Origin: DASXUX01 sp036504595
Lineage (GTDB): Bacteria > Planctomycetota > SZUA-567 > H5-PLA8
Reading direction: 5' to 3'
Length of the DNA stretch: 64,000 nt
Assembly (NCBI GenBank): GCA_036504595.1
Contig: DASXUX010000070.1
Coordinates: 24,704 to 88,703, forward strand
Below the pieces are notes generated by a model, which was not told the origin of the DNA, searched no databases, and saw nothing but the letters and a program-made list of their open reading frames with translations. Position numbers and translations under genes: made by a program. This document shows, piece after piece, positions 48,519 to 58,900 of this stretch; position 1 is the stretch's first letter; the number at the start of each line of letters is the position of its first letter.

Positions 48519-51500
48519 TTACTCAAAAATGATCTCGCCCCAGTTCCGCGGCGAGATTTGAAGCTCAAAGACGACGTCGTCCACCAGGCCGGTCTGCTGA
48601 TTCGCCCAGTACGTCCGCAGCCGCGTGCGAACGCCGCCGGGATCGCTGTGCGTCGCGCCCACATCGCCGCGCAGGGTAGCACCGGCGTCCCTGCCGGTGG
48701 GCTTCAGTGCTACGCCGAGCGCCGTCAGTGGCACCGCCGCTTCGACCACATAGCCGTCCTTGTTCAGTTTCACGTTCACTTTGGCCTCGGCGAGCACATC
48801 CACCCAGTCCACCTGATAGCCCTGGATCACGCCCGAACTGAACACGCGTGCCTTCTTCTCGTCAGAAACAAACTTGTAGAGCACCGCCGTGGGTTTCCCC
48901 TGGAAGTTGCCGATCGAAAGCCGCAGGTCGCCCTTGGCTGCCTTATCGCGTTTGGGATCGGCGGCCGGATCGGAACCGAGCTGCAGGTCCACCGTGTCGC
49001 CGCCGGCGTACATCTGCGAAATGTCCTTCGCGCCGTTCACCCAGGGCGTCGAATCCTTCACCTCCCAGCCGATGAAGAGCATAGTGTCATCGTGAGCCAG
49101 CGCCGTGCGAATGCGCGCGTCTTCGGCCTTCTTGTAGTCAACGATTTCACAGCCGGCGAAGTCCTTTCCGAAGTCGCCGCTCAACGTCACGGTCTTCTTC
49201 TTTACGGTGAGTTTCCGCGCGCCCGCGGCTTTTTGCAGAGCGGTCTCGCGCAGAGCCAGCGCCTTCTTGACGTCCTCGTCCCGAATGCTCAGCTTGCCGC
49301 CGGCGAGCGGAACCGTCTTCTCAAGTCCCGTCAGTTCCGTGTTCCAGATGCCGTACTTGCCGGCTTGAATGTAGACCTTGCCGTCCTTGCCCTGCGTCGC
49401 CGAACCGCCAAAGTCCTCGCCGCCGCTGCCGGCCGGCAAGTCGGTCAGATCAAGCCCCGGCACGGGTGCGCTCGGCCATTTCCATTCGAAGACATTTCCG
49501 TTGAACACGCGCGTGAGAAAGTAACCGTCGGCCGATAGCGCCCACCATTCGCCCAGATTGCCGTTGATCAGCCAAACGTTTCCGGCACCCGGAATGTTGA
49601 CGGCACCGATCGGGCCGTACGCGCCGCGGAACAGGCCCGCTTCCGGAGCCGGCGCTTTGTGCGAGCCGTGCACCTGGAAGTATGGATTCGGATACGTCCA
49701 CAGCAGCTTGCCGCTCTGCGGGTCGAAGCAGTGCCAGAGGAAGCCCGCCGGATGGTCTTTGACGCGCAGGTTCACCAGGAGCCGCTTGTTGTCGGCGCTC
49801 GGCACCGCGCAACCGCTGTTGCGTTCGTAGCCCGCGCTCATCGCCTCAGGCAGCGCGCGCATTTTGCTCAGGTCGTACTTGGGCGCGCCGCTCTCGGTGA
49901 AACCGCTCGGGACCAGCACTTTCAGTTGCTTGTCTTTTGCATCCAGACCATAGAGCGCCAGATCCGGCCCGAGGTTCAGCGACCAGCTATTGCTGCCGGC
50001 AAAGTACATCGCGCCGTCCTGCCGCTGGATTTCGTCGGGCTGCTCCTTGCCATCGCCGTTTGCGTCCACCCACAGTTCGGTCGCACCGATATCCTTCATC
50101 GATCCTGGTTTGTCGTTGCGCACTTCAGCGCGCAACGCGTACTGCGCATCCCCGAGCCGCTCCCACACCTGAACTTTTCCAGTGCCGTAGCGCATCTGAT
50201 TGGTGAAGAGATAGAGCTTGCCGTTGGCACCTTCGCGGAAGGCTGCGTAGTCGTGGTACTCTTTGTCGAATCCGCCGAGGCAGGCCGCCTTCCCGGTCTT
50301 CGGATCCAGTCGCCACTCGCAAGCTTCGCCGACCATGATGTTCGGGTCGCGCGGGTTGATCGCCGCACCGCTCGCTCCGTAATGGGTCGGCCCGAAGAAA
50401 TCGCGGACCAGTCCACCGGCAGGGACGCCGGCACCACCTCCTGCCGGCACGGAGGCCGGCGCTACCTTCCAGACGCTCACGCGCTTGGGGTGAGCGTACT
50501 CTTCCATTACCCAGAGCTGGCCTTCTTTGTCCACCGCAACGCCCGCCGGATTGATCATACCGTCGGCCTGCCACGGGCCGACTTGGGCGTGGCCACCCTT
50601 GCGCCCGACGCGACGAATCTCCTTGCCTTGAGCATCGAAGACGAGCACCTGCATGTCCGGTGCGCCGACGCTCACGTAGAGGTTGCCGTCCTTGTCCGTC
50701 GTCAGGCCGCGCGCATTGGCCAAGTCCTTGACCACCGGCGCTGTCTTGCCCGTGTCAGGATCGATCGCGACGATGTCGCTACCGTTGCAGATCGCCAGAA
50801 CGCGGTTTTTCTCCACTGCGTGCAGCGCCCCACCGCGCGGCAGCGGCCAGGTGCGGAGCAGTTTGCCCGTCGCGCCGTCGAGCACCAGGAAACGTCCCTC
50901 GGCCAGCAACTTGATCGCACCAGCGAACGCTTCTTCGAGAGCTTTGCGATTTGCGTAACGTCGGGCGGTTGCCGTGAGTTTCGCGCTGTCATCGCTAAGT
51001 GTCTCGCCGCTGACGAAGTGTTCGAAAACGCGCATCAGATCGCCGACGAAGCCGCCGTGCGTGCCGCCATCGAAGGCTTTCTTCTCATCTATTTTGCCGG
51101 CAAGAAACGCGTCGAGGTTCCGCGTGAGGTTCGGGTTGATTCGTTCGAGGACGCGCTTGCCGATTGGACTGTCGCTCTTCAGCGTGCGCACAAGAACCTT
51201 CATGTCGAGCAGATCGTCGGGGAAGATGCGCGGATCGCTGGCGCTCAGGTACACGCGTCCGTCGCGCGCAGCGATGCCCGTGAACGACACCGCGCCGGCC
51301 TCGCCGCCCCATACGTCACTTGCGGTAAGGATGTGGTTCTTGCGCTCGTTCCATGGTGTGTAGCCGCCCAGCTTGGCGTCCACGCGCGAAAGAACGATCG
51401 TGTTTTTGCTCGCGTCGTGCCCGGCCGGATGGAGCACGTAAACAACGCCCGCGTCAGCGGCGATATACTGCGGATCCCAGCCGCCGGACGTGTTCTGCAG

Positions 51501-52790
51501 GCTCCAGATGCGGTTGCCCTGAAAGTCCGTCGCGACCAGATGGTGCCCGCCTTCGGCTCCGTTGCAGGCGAGATACACACGTTCGTTGTCTGCGATGACA
51601 GCCGATGGCACGCCGTGGTCGCCCAGCCAGAAGTGATCGGGGCTGCCGATCCACGGCGCTTTTCCGCCACAACTGGCGTAGCCGCGGAAAATGATCTTCG
51701 CGCCGGGGTGAGCGATCGCCTGCCACGAATAATCCCCTGCCGGAACTGGCTGCCCCGGCGTGCGGAAGGTCGCATCCGTCAAGCCGTCCCACTGCGTGGT
51801 GTGCTTGCCAGCTTCACGCTGATCCCAGTTCAGCAGATGCCGCACGATGACGCCGCTGCTATCGAGAATATTCAGCGAGACGTAGCCGGCGAACGGCATC
51901 TCGAAGGTCACCGGCGCGAATCCCGGCCACTCGAACCTGCGGATGAGGCCATTCCAATCAACTGTCGGAAGGCCATCCTTCATCGTCACCGGAAAGGTGC
52001 GGTCGTCGGCCAGACGCACCGGCTGAAGCTCGACTTTCCCCTTTGCTTCCAGCGTGGCCCAACCCCAGTGCTGATACGCGCGGAAGGTGAAGATGCGATC
52101 GGGCGCCGAGACTTTCTGATCGAAGATGTCCTTGATCGTGATGCGCCCGAACGCTCCGGCGGTAAAGTTCGGTTCAATAGTGAGCCGGAACTTCGTCCCG
52201 ACGTCCGGCGTTTTCCCGGAGGGGCTCAGCAGTTTCCACGGAATGGCGATTTCCTGCGCGTAGCCTTGCCCATCGGGATTCACCAGGAACGCCTGCTTTA
52301 CGCCCTGTTCATCGGCGCGAGTCAGGTTTTCCATAACGTTGTCCGGAACGCCGTTGTCCTTGCCGGGCGAGGCGCGATCGGCGACCAGGGCGCCTTTGGC
52401 ATCGCGCCACATCGTCCACCATGTCACCGTCTTTTCAGCGGTATCGGGGAACATAATGAAACGGACCTGCAGACAATCGCCATTAAAACCGTGCCCGCCG
52501 AAGGTCTCAGGATTGTTCATCGGCGTCGGGTCGGCCCAGCGCGCGAGCAGGTAGATGTTCTCGGCGTCATACATGGCATGAAACCAGACCGAGTACTGGC
52601 TACGCAGATGTTCGAGTTCGCCGCACGCGAAGATCCCGCCGGTGAGATCCCAGTCGTCAGTTTTGCCATCGATGACGACTTTGCCCGGAGCAGGCAACAC
52701 GCGAATGCCGTGGTTCTCCGTCTCCGTGCACTGCGCAGAGGACAACGCCAGCAACACCGTCGACGCGAGCATCAGACCCGTTTTACGCAT
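48519..52790 (-). CDS. Giant secreted CBM9/beta-propeller protein B
   Basis: A 1423-residue protein with AAGGAGAG upstream. It has a signal peptide (GLMLASTVLLALSSAQ), then an N-terminal CBM9-like domain (about 30-230, VVIDGKTDDWDLTGGIFACG, ENIYLLARWADPTPMNN). A FlgD-like Ig segment (about 290-350, WDGLTDATFRTPGQPVPAGD) and a long propeller (about 380-1130) follow, and a second CBM9-like domain closes the protein (about 1190-1423, HDDTMLFIGWEVKDSTPWVN). P-family elements add VAPASVPAGGGAGVPAGG (about 775-790) and KPTGRDAGATLRG (about 1360-1370). It shares its architecture with protein A. The two CBM9-like ends suggest a surface glycan-binding or scaffolding role. Confidence 0.8.
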   Translation of the reverse strand: MRKTGLMLASTVLLALSSAQCTETENHGIRVLPAPGKVVIDGKTDDWDLTGGIFACGELEHLRSQYSVWFHAMYDAENIYLLARWADPTPMNNPETFGGHGFNGDCLQVRFIMFPDTAEKTVTWWTMWRDAKGALVADRASPGKDNGVPDNVMENLTRADEQGVKQAFLVNPDGQGYAQEIAIPWKLLSPSGKTPDVGTKFRLTIEPNFTAGAFGRITIKDIFDQKVSAPDRIFTFRAYQHWGWATLEAKGKVELQPVRLADDRTFPVTMKDGLPTVDWNGLIRRFEWPGFAPVTFEMPFAGYVSLNILDSSGVIVRHLLNWDQREAGKHTTQWDGLTDATFRTPGQPVPAGDYSWQAIAHPGAKIIFRGYASCGGKAPWIGSPDHFWLGDHGVPSAVIADNERVYLACNGAEGGHHLVATDFQGNRIWSLQNTSGGWDPQYIAADAGVVYVLHPAGHDASKNTIVLSRVDAKLGGYTPWNERKNHILTASDVWGGEAGAVSFTGIAARDGRVYLSASDPRIFPDDLLDMKVLVRTLKSDSPIGKRVLERINPNLTRNLDAFLAGKIDEKKAFDGGTHGGFVGDLMRVFEHFVSGETLSDDSAKLTATARRYANRKALEEAFAGAIKLLAEGRFLVLDGATGKLLRTWPLPRGGALHAVEKNRVLAICNGSDIVAIDPDTGKTAPVVKDLANARGLTTDKDGNLYVSVGAPDMQVLVFDAQGKEIRRVGRKGGHAQVGPWQADGMINPAGVAVDKEGQLWVMEEYAHPKRVSVWKVAPASVPAGGGAGVPAGGLVRDFFGPTHYGASGAAINPRDPNIMVGEACEWRLDPKTGKAACLGGFDKEYHDYAAFREGANGKLYLFTNQMRYGTGKVQVWERLGDAQYALRAEVRNDKPGSMKDIGATELWVDANGDGKEQPDEIQRQDGAMYFAGSNSWSLNLGPDLALYGLDAKDKQLKVLVPSGFTESGAPKYDLSKMRALPEAMSAGYERNSGCAVPSADNKRLLVNLRVKDHPAGFLWHCFDPQSGKLLWTYPNPYFQVHGSHKAPAPEAGLFRGAYGPIGAVNIPGAGNVWLINGNLGEWWALSADGYFLTRVFNGNVFEWKWPSAPVPGLDLTDLPAGSGGEDFGGSATQGKDGKVYIQAGKYGIWNTELTGLEKTVPLAGGKLSIRDEDVKKALALRETALQKAAGARKLTVKKKTVTLSGDFGKDFAGCEIVDYKKAEDARIRTALAHDDTMLFIGWEVKDSTPWVNGAKDISQMYAGGDTVDLQLGSDPAADPKRDKAAKGDLRLSIGNFQGKPTAVLYKFVSDEKKARVFSSGVIQGYQVDWVDVLAEAKVNVKLNKDGYVVEAAVPLTALGVALKPTGRDAGATLRGDVGATHSDPGGVRTRLRTYWANQQTGLVDDVVFELQISPRNWGEIIFE
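48676..48716. repeat. In-frame P-family element near the end of giant protein B
   Basis: GGTAGCACCGGCGTCCCTGC with CCGGTGGGCTTCAGTGCTAC. It is a degenerate two-arm copy read as TGRDAGATL. Confidence 0.75.
50421..50467. repeat. In-frame double P-family element in giant protein B
   Basis: GCCGGC-type hairpins occur in both directions (CCGGCAGGGACGCCGGCACC and GCCGGCACGGAGGCCGGCGC), ending GCTACC. It is translated as VAPASVPAGGGAGVPAGG. Confidence 0.82.
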
Positions 52791-52861
52791 AGAGACTCTC
52801 CTTTACTTGCTTTGAGACCGCGCCTGAATCTCGCGGTCCCGGCGATACGAATAATTTCGGG

Positions 52862-55552
52862 CTAGCGCGCGCCGCGTTTGAGGACGGCATCGAGGATCGC
52901 GTCGGCAATCGCCTTCATGCCCTTGTCTCCGGGATGAGCCGCGACCCCGTCGTGTTTGAACTGTCGTTCGGAACGCGCCACGTTGCTTGCTTCTTTGCCG
53001 AGCGGGCCGGCGTTGACGAAAATCGCTCCGGCTTCCTGGCAGGCCTGGCCGAGCACCTCGTCTTTGGCAGCGTCGGCCCAGAACGAACTGCGCACAATCA
53101 CCAGCGGGTGGCGTCTGGCCAGCGCACAGCCCAGGATCTTCATCACGCCGGCCTTGAATCGCGCCTTGTCCGCCTCGGAAGCAAGCGCCGGCACGTTTTC
53201 GCCGATGGCTAGAACCACCAGATCGGGATCGAACGCAAAGAAGTCCTTCATCTGCGTGTCCACATCGTAGTTCGCATAGTTGCGCTCAAAATCCGCGATG
53301 TTCTTGATCAAAATCTGCGGCGCAGCGCCGGTGTGCCGAGCGATGCCACTCGAGACGAGGTGGACGTAATCCCTGTCTTCGGAACTGGCCGCCATGCCCC
53401 AATTTCCCGACCAGTCGATATCGGCCTTCGGACCGTGCAGGGTAATGCTGTTGCCCAGGAACAGAATCTTGCGGATTTCGGAGCTCTTTACCTCCGGTGC
53501 GGAAGTGATGGGGAACATAGAAATGCGAAACTTCGTGCAGCCGTACGGAACGAGCGTGATGGATTCCGCCGGCTTCACCGCCAGGACGGGGAAGGGCGGC
53601 AGGGTGGGGGCCTTTGGCGCGGGATCCCAGGCGATCTCACGCGCGTTGGCCCGCAACTTCAACGGGGAGCCCAGCGGCCAATCCCATTTGGCGGGCAACT
53701 CAGTACGCTCCACTTTCAAGCCGGGATCCTGAACATCCAGCGCGAACTTCCAGCGTGCGGCCGGATCGGGCGTGTTCGCGTCCTGAGTGTCTGCGATCGG
53801 CAGCGCAAACAGCAGCGGGCCATAGGAAACGGATGCATACGGCGAGCCGCGCGTACTAGTCGCTTCCGGAATGGTCACGCGCGTGGCCTTGTGCGCTCCA
53901 TCGTACGGCGGGCCGGAGGCAGCATCGCGGCCGGTCTGCACGGTCGCCGCCATGGGCAGTTTCAGTTGAAGGGTGTCGCCCGCTTTCCAGTTCCGGCTGA
54001 TGCGCACGAAGCCTTTGGCGTTGCGTTCGACAACCAAGGCGGCGCCGTTCAAGCTGAGCGAGGGGTTCGAGCACCAGCCGGGGATGCGCAGGTCGAGCGG
54101 GAAGGCTGCTTCGCGCGCAGGCTGCACCGAGAACTCAATGGTCTCGTTGAACGGATAGTCGGTCTTGCACGTGATCACGACCGGCACGCGATCGCCTGCC
54201 AGCGCCGTCACTTTGCACGGGCCGTAGCACGTCGCGGCCAGGCCGTTGTCGTACGTCGCCATCCACATATTCGTGACGTACCACGGCACGACGCGGTTGA
54301 GCGCCGCCGTGCAGCAGAGCGGACTGTGCTTGCGCTGGTAGACGCCGCCTCCGCCCCGGGGCCCGTGAGGGAAGTCCGGCGAGCGGTTGGCGAAGCGATT
54401 GGGACTCTGGAAATAAACGTGCGTCTTGAAGTCGCGCGAAACCGTTGCCGGGCCGGCATTGAAGAAAGCCCGCTCCAACCGGTCGCCCATGCGTCCTTCG
54501 CCCGTGACTGCCAGCAGGCTGACCTGGCTCCAAACGTAACCGGCCACGTCGCAAGTCTCGCTGCCGCGGAAGGCGCCCGTCGGAATGTACCACTCGTCGG
54601 AGACCGGCACGCCGTAGGGCTGCATCGCCACGCGCTCCAGCAGATCGTGCCAGCCGACGGCCGCCTGCAGGTACTTCGTATCGCCGGTCCACAAGTATCC
54701 GACCGCCCAAGGTGTCGTGCTCTCGAGGAACTCAACCACATGAGCGTTGTCCACGCTCGTGCCCGGCGTCAGGTCCGGCGCTTTGCGATAGCGGCTCAGG
54801 TTGGGCAACAGCGCGCCGCCTTCCTTTTTGAACATGGCATCGAGCGCGGCGGCGATGCCTGGATTGCCCGTCCACGTGTAGGTGTCATAAGCCGGCCAGG
54901 AATTCGATACGCATCCTGTGATCCAGCGCAAGCAGTCCGGGTCGCTGGCGTATGCTTTTTCGAGCGCATCCAAAACGTGCTTGTCGCCGGAGCCCGCATA
55001 GTAGCCAGTCATCGCGCGCCCGAGCAGTCCGCAGGCCCAAAGGGGCCAGCCTTCGCCAGCGGCAACGACGGCCTTGCGGTCCTCCGGCTTGTTCCTATCG
55101 AGCCACCAGAGGAAGAGCAGGCCGCCCGTGTTCATGTTGTCCGCAACGGCGTAAAGCCGCTGCTTTGCCTGGTGGATCAAGGCCTCGTCATGCAGGGCGT
55201 AACCCAGGCGGGCCAGGCCGTCGAACCAGTAGCCGCCGCCTTCGTAGGCCCAGGCGCCTTTGTACCACATGAGCTTTTCGCCGGTCATCTTGTGATCGGC
55301 GGCCCACGCTCGCTTGAATTCAATGTCGTACTCGTCCATGTGTCCGGTGTAGCCGTCGCGAGCGGCCAAGCACCAATCGCGCAACCAGCCTTGCGGCTCG
55401 ACAGCACCGGGCGGCAACGCAAGAAAGGCTGGATGTGTTGGTGTTTCAAACGGCCGGGCGTAATTGCTGCCACCAGGCGCGGCTTCGGCTGCGGATGCAG
55501 CTTGGATAATCAGCCCACCTAAAATCGCCAGCGTCCAAGTCAGTCGTTCCAT
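52862..55552 (-). CDS. Secreted GH127 beta-L-arabinofuranosidase fused to an SGNH esterase domain
   Basis: The start is ATG 55552 with AGAGGA upstream. The protein is 896 residues with a signal peptide (TWTLAILGGLIIQAASAAEA). Residues about 30-640 form a GH127 (DUF1680) toroid plus beta domain. The zinc/active-site residues known for this family are visible as GSETCDVAG (Glu and Cys) and HSPLCCTAAL (Cys-Cys, nucleophile Cys). Residues about 675-896 are an SGNH hydrolase domain: block I is ILFLGNSITLHGP (Ser), block III is LVVLAIGEN, and block V is VAAHPGDKGM with His. It should remove beta-L-arabinofuranose and ester groups from plant-type glycans. It is the first gene of the minus-strand unit with giant proteins B and A. 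Confidence 0.93.
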   Translation of the reverse strand: MERLTWTLAILGGLIIQAASAAEAAPGGSNYARPFETPTHPAFLALPPGAVEPQGWLRDWCLAARDGYTGHMDEYDIEFKRAWAADHKMTGEKLMWYKGAWAYEGGGYWFDGLARLGYALHDEALIHQAKQRLYAVADNMNTGGLLFLWWLDRNKPEDRKAVVAAGEGWPLWACGLLGRAMTGYYAGSGDKHVLDALEKAYASDPDCLRWITGCVSNSWPAYDTYTWTGNPGIAAALDAMFKKEGGALLPNLSRYRKAPDLTPGTSVDNAHVVEFLESTTPWAVGYLWTGDTKYLQAAVGWHDLLERVAMQPYGVPVSDEWYIPTGAFRGSETCDVAGYVWSQVSLLAVTGEGRMGDRLERAFFNAGPATVSRDFKTHVYFQSPNRFANRSPDFPHGPRGGGGVYQRKHSPLCCTAALNRVVPWYVTNMWMATYDNGLAATCYGPCKVTALAGDRVPVVITCKTDYPFNETIEFSVQPAREAAFPLDLRIPGWCSNPSLSLNGAALVVERNAKGFVRISRNWKAGDTLQLKLPMAATVQTGRDAASGPPYDGAHKATRVTIPEATSTRGSPYASVSYGPLLFALPIADTQDANTPDPAARWKFALDVQDPGLKVERTELPAKWDWPLGSPLKLRANAREIAWDPAPKAPTLPPFPVLAVKPAESITLVPYGCTKFRISMFPITSAPEVKSSEIRKILFLGNSITLHGPKADIDWSGNWGMAASSEDRDYVHLVSSGIARHTGAAPQILIKNIADFERNYANYDVDTQMKDFFAFDPDLVVLAIGENVPALASEADKARFKAGVMKILGCALARRHPLVIVRSSFWADAAKDEVLGQACQEAGAIFVNAGPLGKEASNVARSERQFKHDGVAAHPGDKGMKAIADAILDAVLKRGAR

Positions 55553-55623
55553 GTCGAGTCCTCTGCGGGTCAAGCAATACCTGTGGTCCATCACGACTGC
55601 TTCCAATAGGTACACCGACAGCA

Positions 55624-55715
55624 GGGTCCAGGGTTCAGGGTCTAGGGTTCAGGGAAGGCTCTGCCTGCAATCCATCACTGAACCCTGAACCCTGAACCCT
55701 GAACCCCTGAACCCT
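55624..55715. repeat. Inverted heptamer arrays GGGTTCA ... TGAACCC
   Basis: GGGTCCA, GGGTTCA, GGGTCTA, GGGTTCA (55624-55651) face about five TGAACCC-type units (55677-55715). It lies in the 400-base spacer between the divergent GH127 gene and the giant PATR gene. From 55716 to 55870 nothing else was recognised. Confidence 0.88.
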
Positions 55716-55873
55716 TTCTGTTCTGAACCTCAACGGCTACTTACTAATGACGAGTGACAAGAACATACACGAAGTTCTCGCCCCGTAAGTCGTTAAGTAG
55801 GCAGGAATTCAATGGACGTAGCGTTAGAGGCTGCTAAGCTCTTTTCGCTGGTCAACAAACATCAAAAAAGGGC

Positions 55874-55950
55874 GGGTTAACCCATTTGCGCACAGCGTGC
55901 AAACTGACGGTGGTGCCGCACGTGGGAAACCCCGGTTACATAGGTGATTA
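55874..55950 (+). promoter_or_regulatory. Candidate structured 5' leader of the giant PATR gene
   Basis: GGGTTAACCC (55874-55883) is followed by a hairpin TTTGCGCAC-AGC-GTGCAAA (about 55885-55903), then GGG-AAA-CCC (55924-55932) and CGGTTACATAGG before the start codon. The order and GCAAAC element recall leaders of exported-adhesin genes, but the conserved c-di-GMP-I core is not present. It may simply be two small hairpins. Confidence 0.25.
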
Positions 55951-55954
55951 GGCC

Positions 55955-58900
55955 ATGAGCAACGTTGCGTTGGGTTCCGCCCGGTTTTGTTTAGCGGCGC
56001 TGCTGCTATTGCCGCTGCAAGTTCTCGCTGCGACGGCTTTAGGTACAAACGTGCCGGAGGCGGGCGCGTACACGCTCGTGTACCAGAAGGACATCCCCGT
56101 CAATTCGCCCGGCTGGAACGGCATTGCTGTCCCTTATGAAATCAACAATTCTGCTGTCATCAAGGCCTTCGACCGCATCGCCTACTACTGGGAACTGCAA
56201 AAGCCCGCTGGCGGTTCCGATTGGGTTTATGTGTCGGTGGACGCTTTTACGACTGACAAGAACAAGATCGGCATCCCCAACACCACTTCGGGCGCCTTCT
56301 TCCAGCAGATCCTCTCCAACATGAATGTATGGTCCAATGTAGCTGGCATTGTCACGGGCACGGGCATCACCACCGGCAACATCGAGTTCTGGCCCAGCAA
56401 TTTCGGCGGCAACACGACCGCTCTAATACCGACTGGCTCCAACGTCTTCGACTGGAACGACAGCGGCGCCAACATGTCTAATGGTCACGGCTCCATGCAG
56501 ATCCACAACTACGGCGCCAACGGCACCGGCCAAGTGTTGTTTGCGTACAATGCGTGGGGCGCTGCGCGCACCAGTGAACTGGGCATCGGCAGCCAGCCGG
56601 GTGGAGCGGGCACGAACTTGGACTGGGTCGGCAATACCGCCAACATTAGCACTTACAGTTCGCGGACCCTGCAGGTGTTGGTGCGGCAAATCGCGCCCGT
56701 CGCCCCACAGCTTGCGCCCGCCGCGCTGGTGGCCAACGCTCCGGAATTGGCGGGTTATCGACTTGTTTATCAGAAGAACATCCCCAACGCCGTAATCTAT
56801 AACGGCACGACGATAGTCTACGACCAGGATTATTCGAACGACATCGCAGTGGGTTCGTTCGATCGCGTCGCCTACTACCTGCAACTTGACGGCAACTGGG
56901 TCGAAGTATCGTTCGACGCTGCCGGCTTCACCAACGATGCAAAAAAGACCGGTATCCCAAATACAAACTCCGGCGAGTTCTACCAGCAGAACGTCGCCAA
57001 CATGAACGTCGCCTCCAACGTCGCCGGCATCGCCACAGGCTCAGCCCTCACCGGCGGCAACCTCGAATTCTGGCCCAGCGACTACAACCAGGCAAACGCC
57101 GTTGGCGTTCCAAACGCCAATGCTGGCGCGTTTGACTTCGGCGACGGCGGCGCTGGTATGGGCTCCGGTTATGGTTCGATGCAAATTCACAACCATTTCG
57201 TGACGCCCCTGACAGGCCAGACGATCTTCGCCTACAACCGTTGGGGCAACGGCGGCGGGGGTGGGAATGGCGACCTCGGGATCGGCACTCAGGGAGCAGG
57301 CAATCCGGACTGGACCTTCGCTCAGAACACCGCCGCCTACACGACCAAAACCCTCTACGTATTGGTGCGCCCGCTGGCCGTTGCAAGCGGCACAAACGGT
57401 GACGACACTATTGTCGTCAGCAAAGTCGGCCCGAATTACCAGTACGTAGTGAACGCCGGCGCGCCCGTTCCTTTTTCCGGAACCGCTACCCTCGAAATCT
57501 ACGCCCTCGACGGCAACGACACCGTGATCCTCGACTTCAGCGGCGGCAACCCCATTCCCACAGGCGGCTTGAACTTCTCAGGCGGCAATCCGCTCACCGC
57601 GCCGGGAGATAAGTTCGTCATCGCCAACGCCACCGGCGCAAACGCGATCACCAACCTCGCGCACACCTCCTACAGCGTGCGCGACGGCCAGTTCGTCATC
57701 GATGGCCTGACCGCCAATTACTTCGGCGTCGAAACGATCGGAATGTCCGGCTGCACCGTCGCGAATCTCACACTGAACCTCACCGCAGGCATCTTCGATC
57801 AAGCCGTTCTTGAAGACGACGCCACCGCCGGCAACGGCATCTCGCAGTTGCGCAGCCTGAATGCCTCCTTCTGCACCCTCCCCTTCGTCAATCCGAGCGC
57901 CTCTCTGACCATCAACGGCAACGGCAGCGACACCATCAGCATCGTGGGCCTGGATTCCACGTTCGCCACGCCCAGCCTGGTCTTCGGCAGCTTCCTCTCC
58001 GCGACAAACAACACCTTCTCCCCAGCCGCAGCGAACTCAATCCCGCTCACGCCCACGCTGACAGTCACAGGCTTGGCTACGTTAGATTTGAACGGCTTCA
58101 ACGTCACGATCGGCGCCTTGGCAGGCGATGGCGCCGTCGCCCTTGGAGCTTCCACGCTCACCACAGGCGCTAACAACACCAACAGCACCTTCAGTGGCAC
58201 CATCACAGGCACCGGCAGCGTCGCCAAGTCCGGCTCAGGCACGTGGACCCCGACAGGCACTGCCAGCACCTACAGCGGCGGAACCACCTTCCTGCAAGGA
58301 GCCATCCTCGCCTCTTCAGTCGCTAATTTCGGCGCCGGTGGACTGAGCTTCAGCGGCGGAACGCTCCGCTTCGCCTCCGCGTTCGATATCTCCAGCCGAA
58401 CCGTCACCTTCCTGCCCGGCGGAGCCTTCTTCGACACCAACGGCAACAACGTCACTTTTGGCTCCGGCGTCGGCAACAACGGCCCCGGCGGTTTCACCAA
58501 AATCGGCGCTGGCACGCTCGCCCTCTCCGGAGCCAGCCAGTACGGTGGTTCCACCCAAGTCCTTGTCGGAACTCTCCAACTCGGCGGTCTGCCCCCCGGC
58601 GCAGCCGCCATCTATACTTTCGACAACGTCGCCGGCGCCACGGTCAACAACGATGGCTCCCTCGGCGCGGCCAAGAATGCCACGATCAACAACACGGTCA
58701 CGGGCACCATCGCTCCCGGCGGACATCGTGGCAACGCCCTGTTCCTGGCCGACGCCACAGCCCACCTTCGCGTCGCCCTCACCGCCGGCAGGGGTCTCGA
58801 CCTCGCCGGCGGCTCATGGACCGCCTCCATCTGGTACAGAAACTTGCAGCCCGCGGGCAGCGGCGGCTGGCGCACCCTCTACCACGGAAATAGCAACGAC

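Noticed and set aside
44514..52865. Open frames of 1019, 642 and 1068 codons on the plus strand
   Set aside because: They lie opposite the two giant propeller/CBM9 genes, have Arg/Val/His-rich composition without motifs, and overlap each other. They are antisense shadows of GC-rich codons.
55874..55950. Firm call of a c-di-GMP-I riboswitch
   Set aside because: The conserved GGGACGCAAAGCC-like core and the matching pairing could not be found, so only a low-confidence leader is listed.
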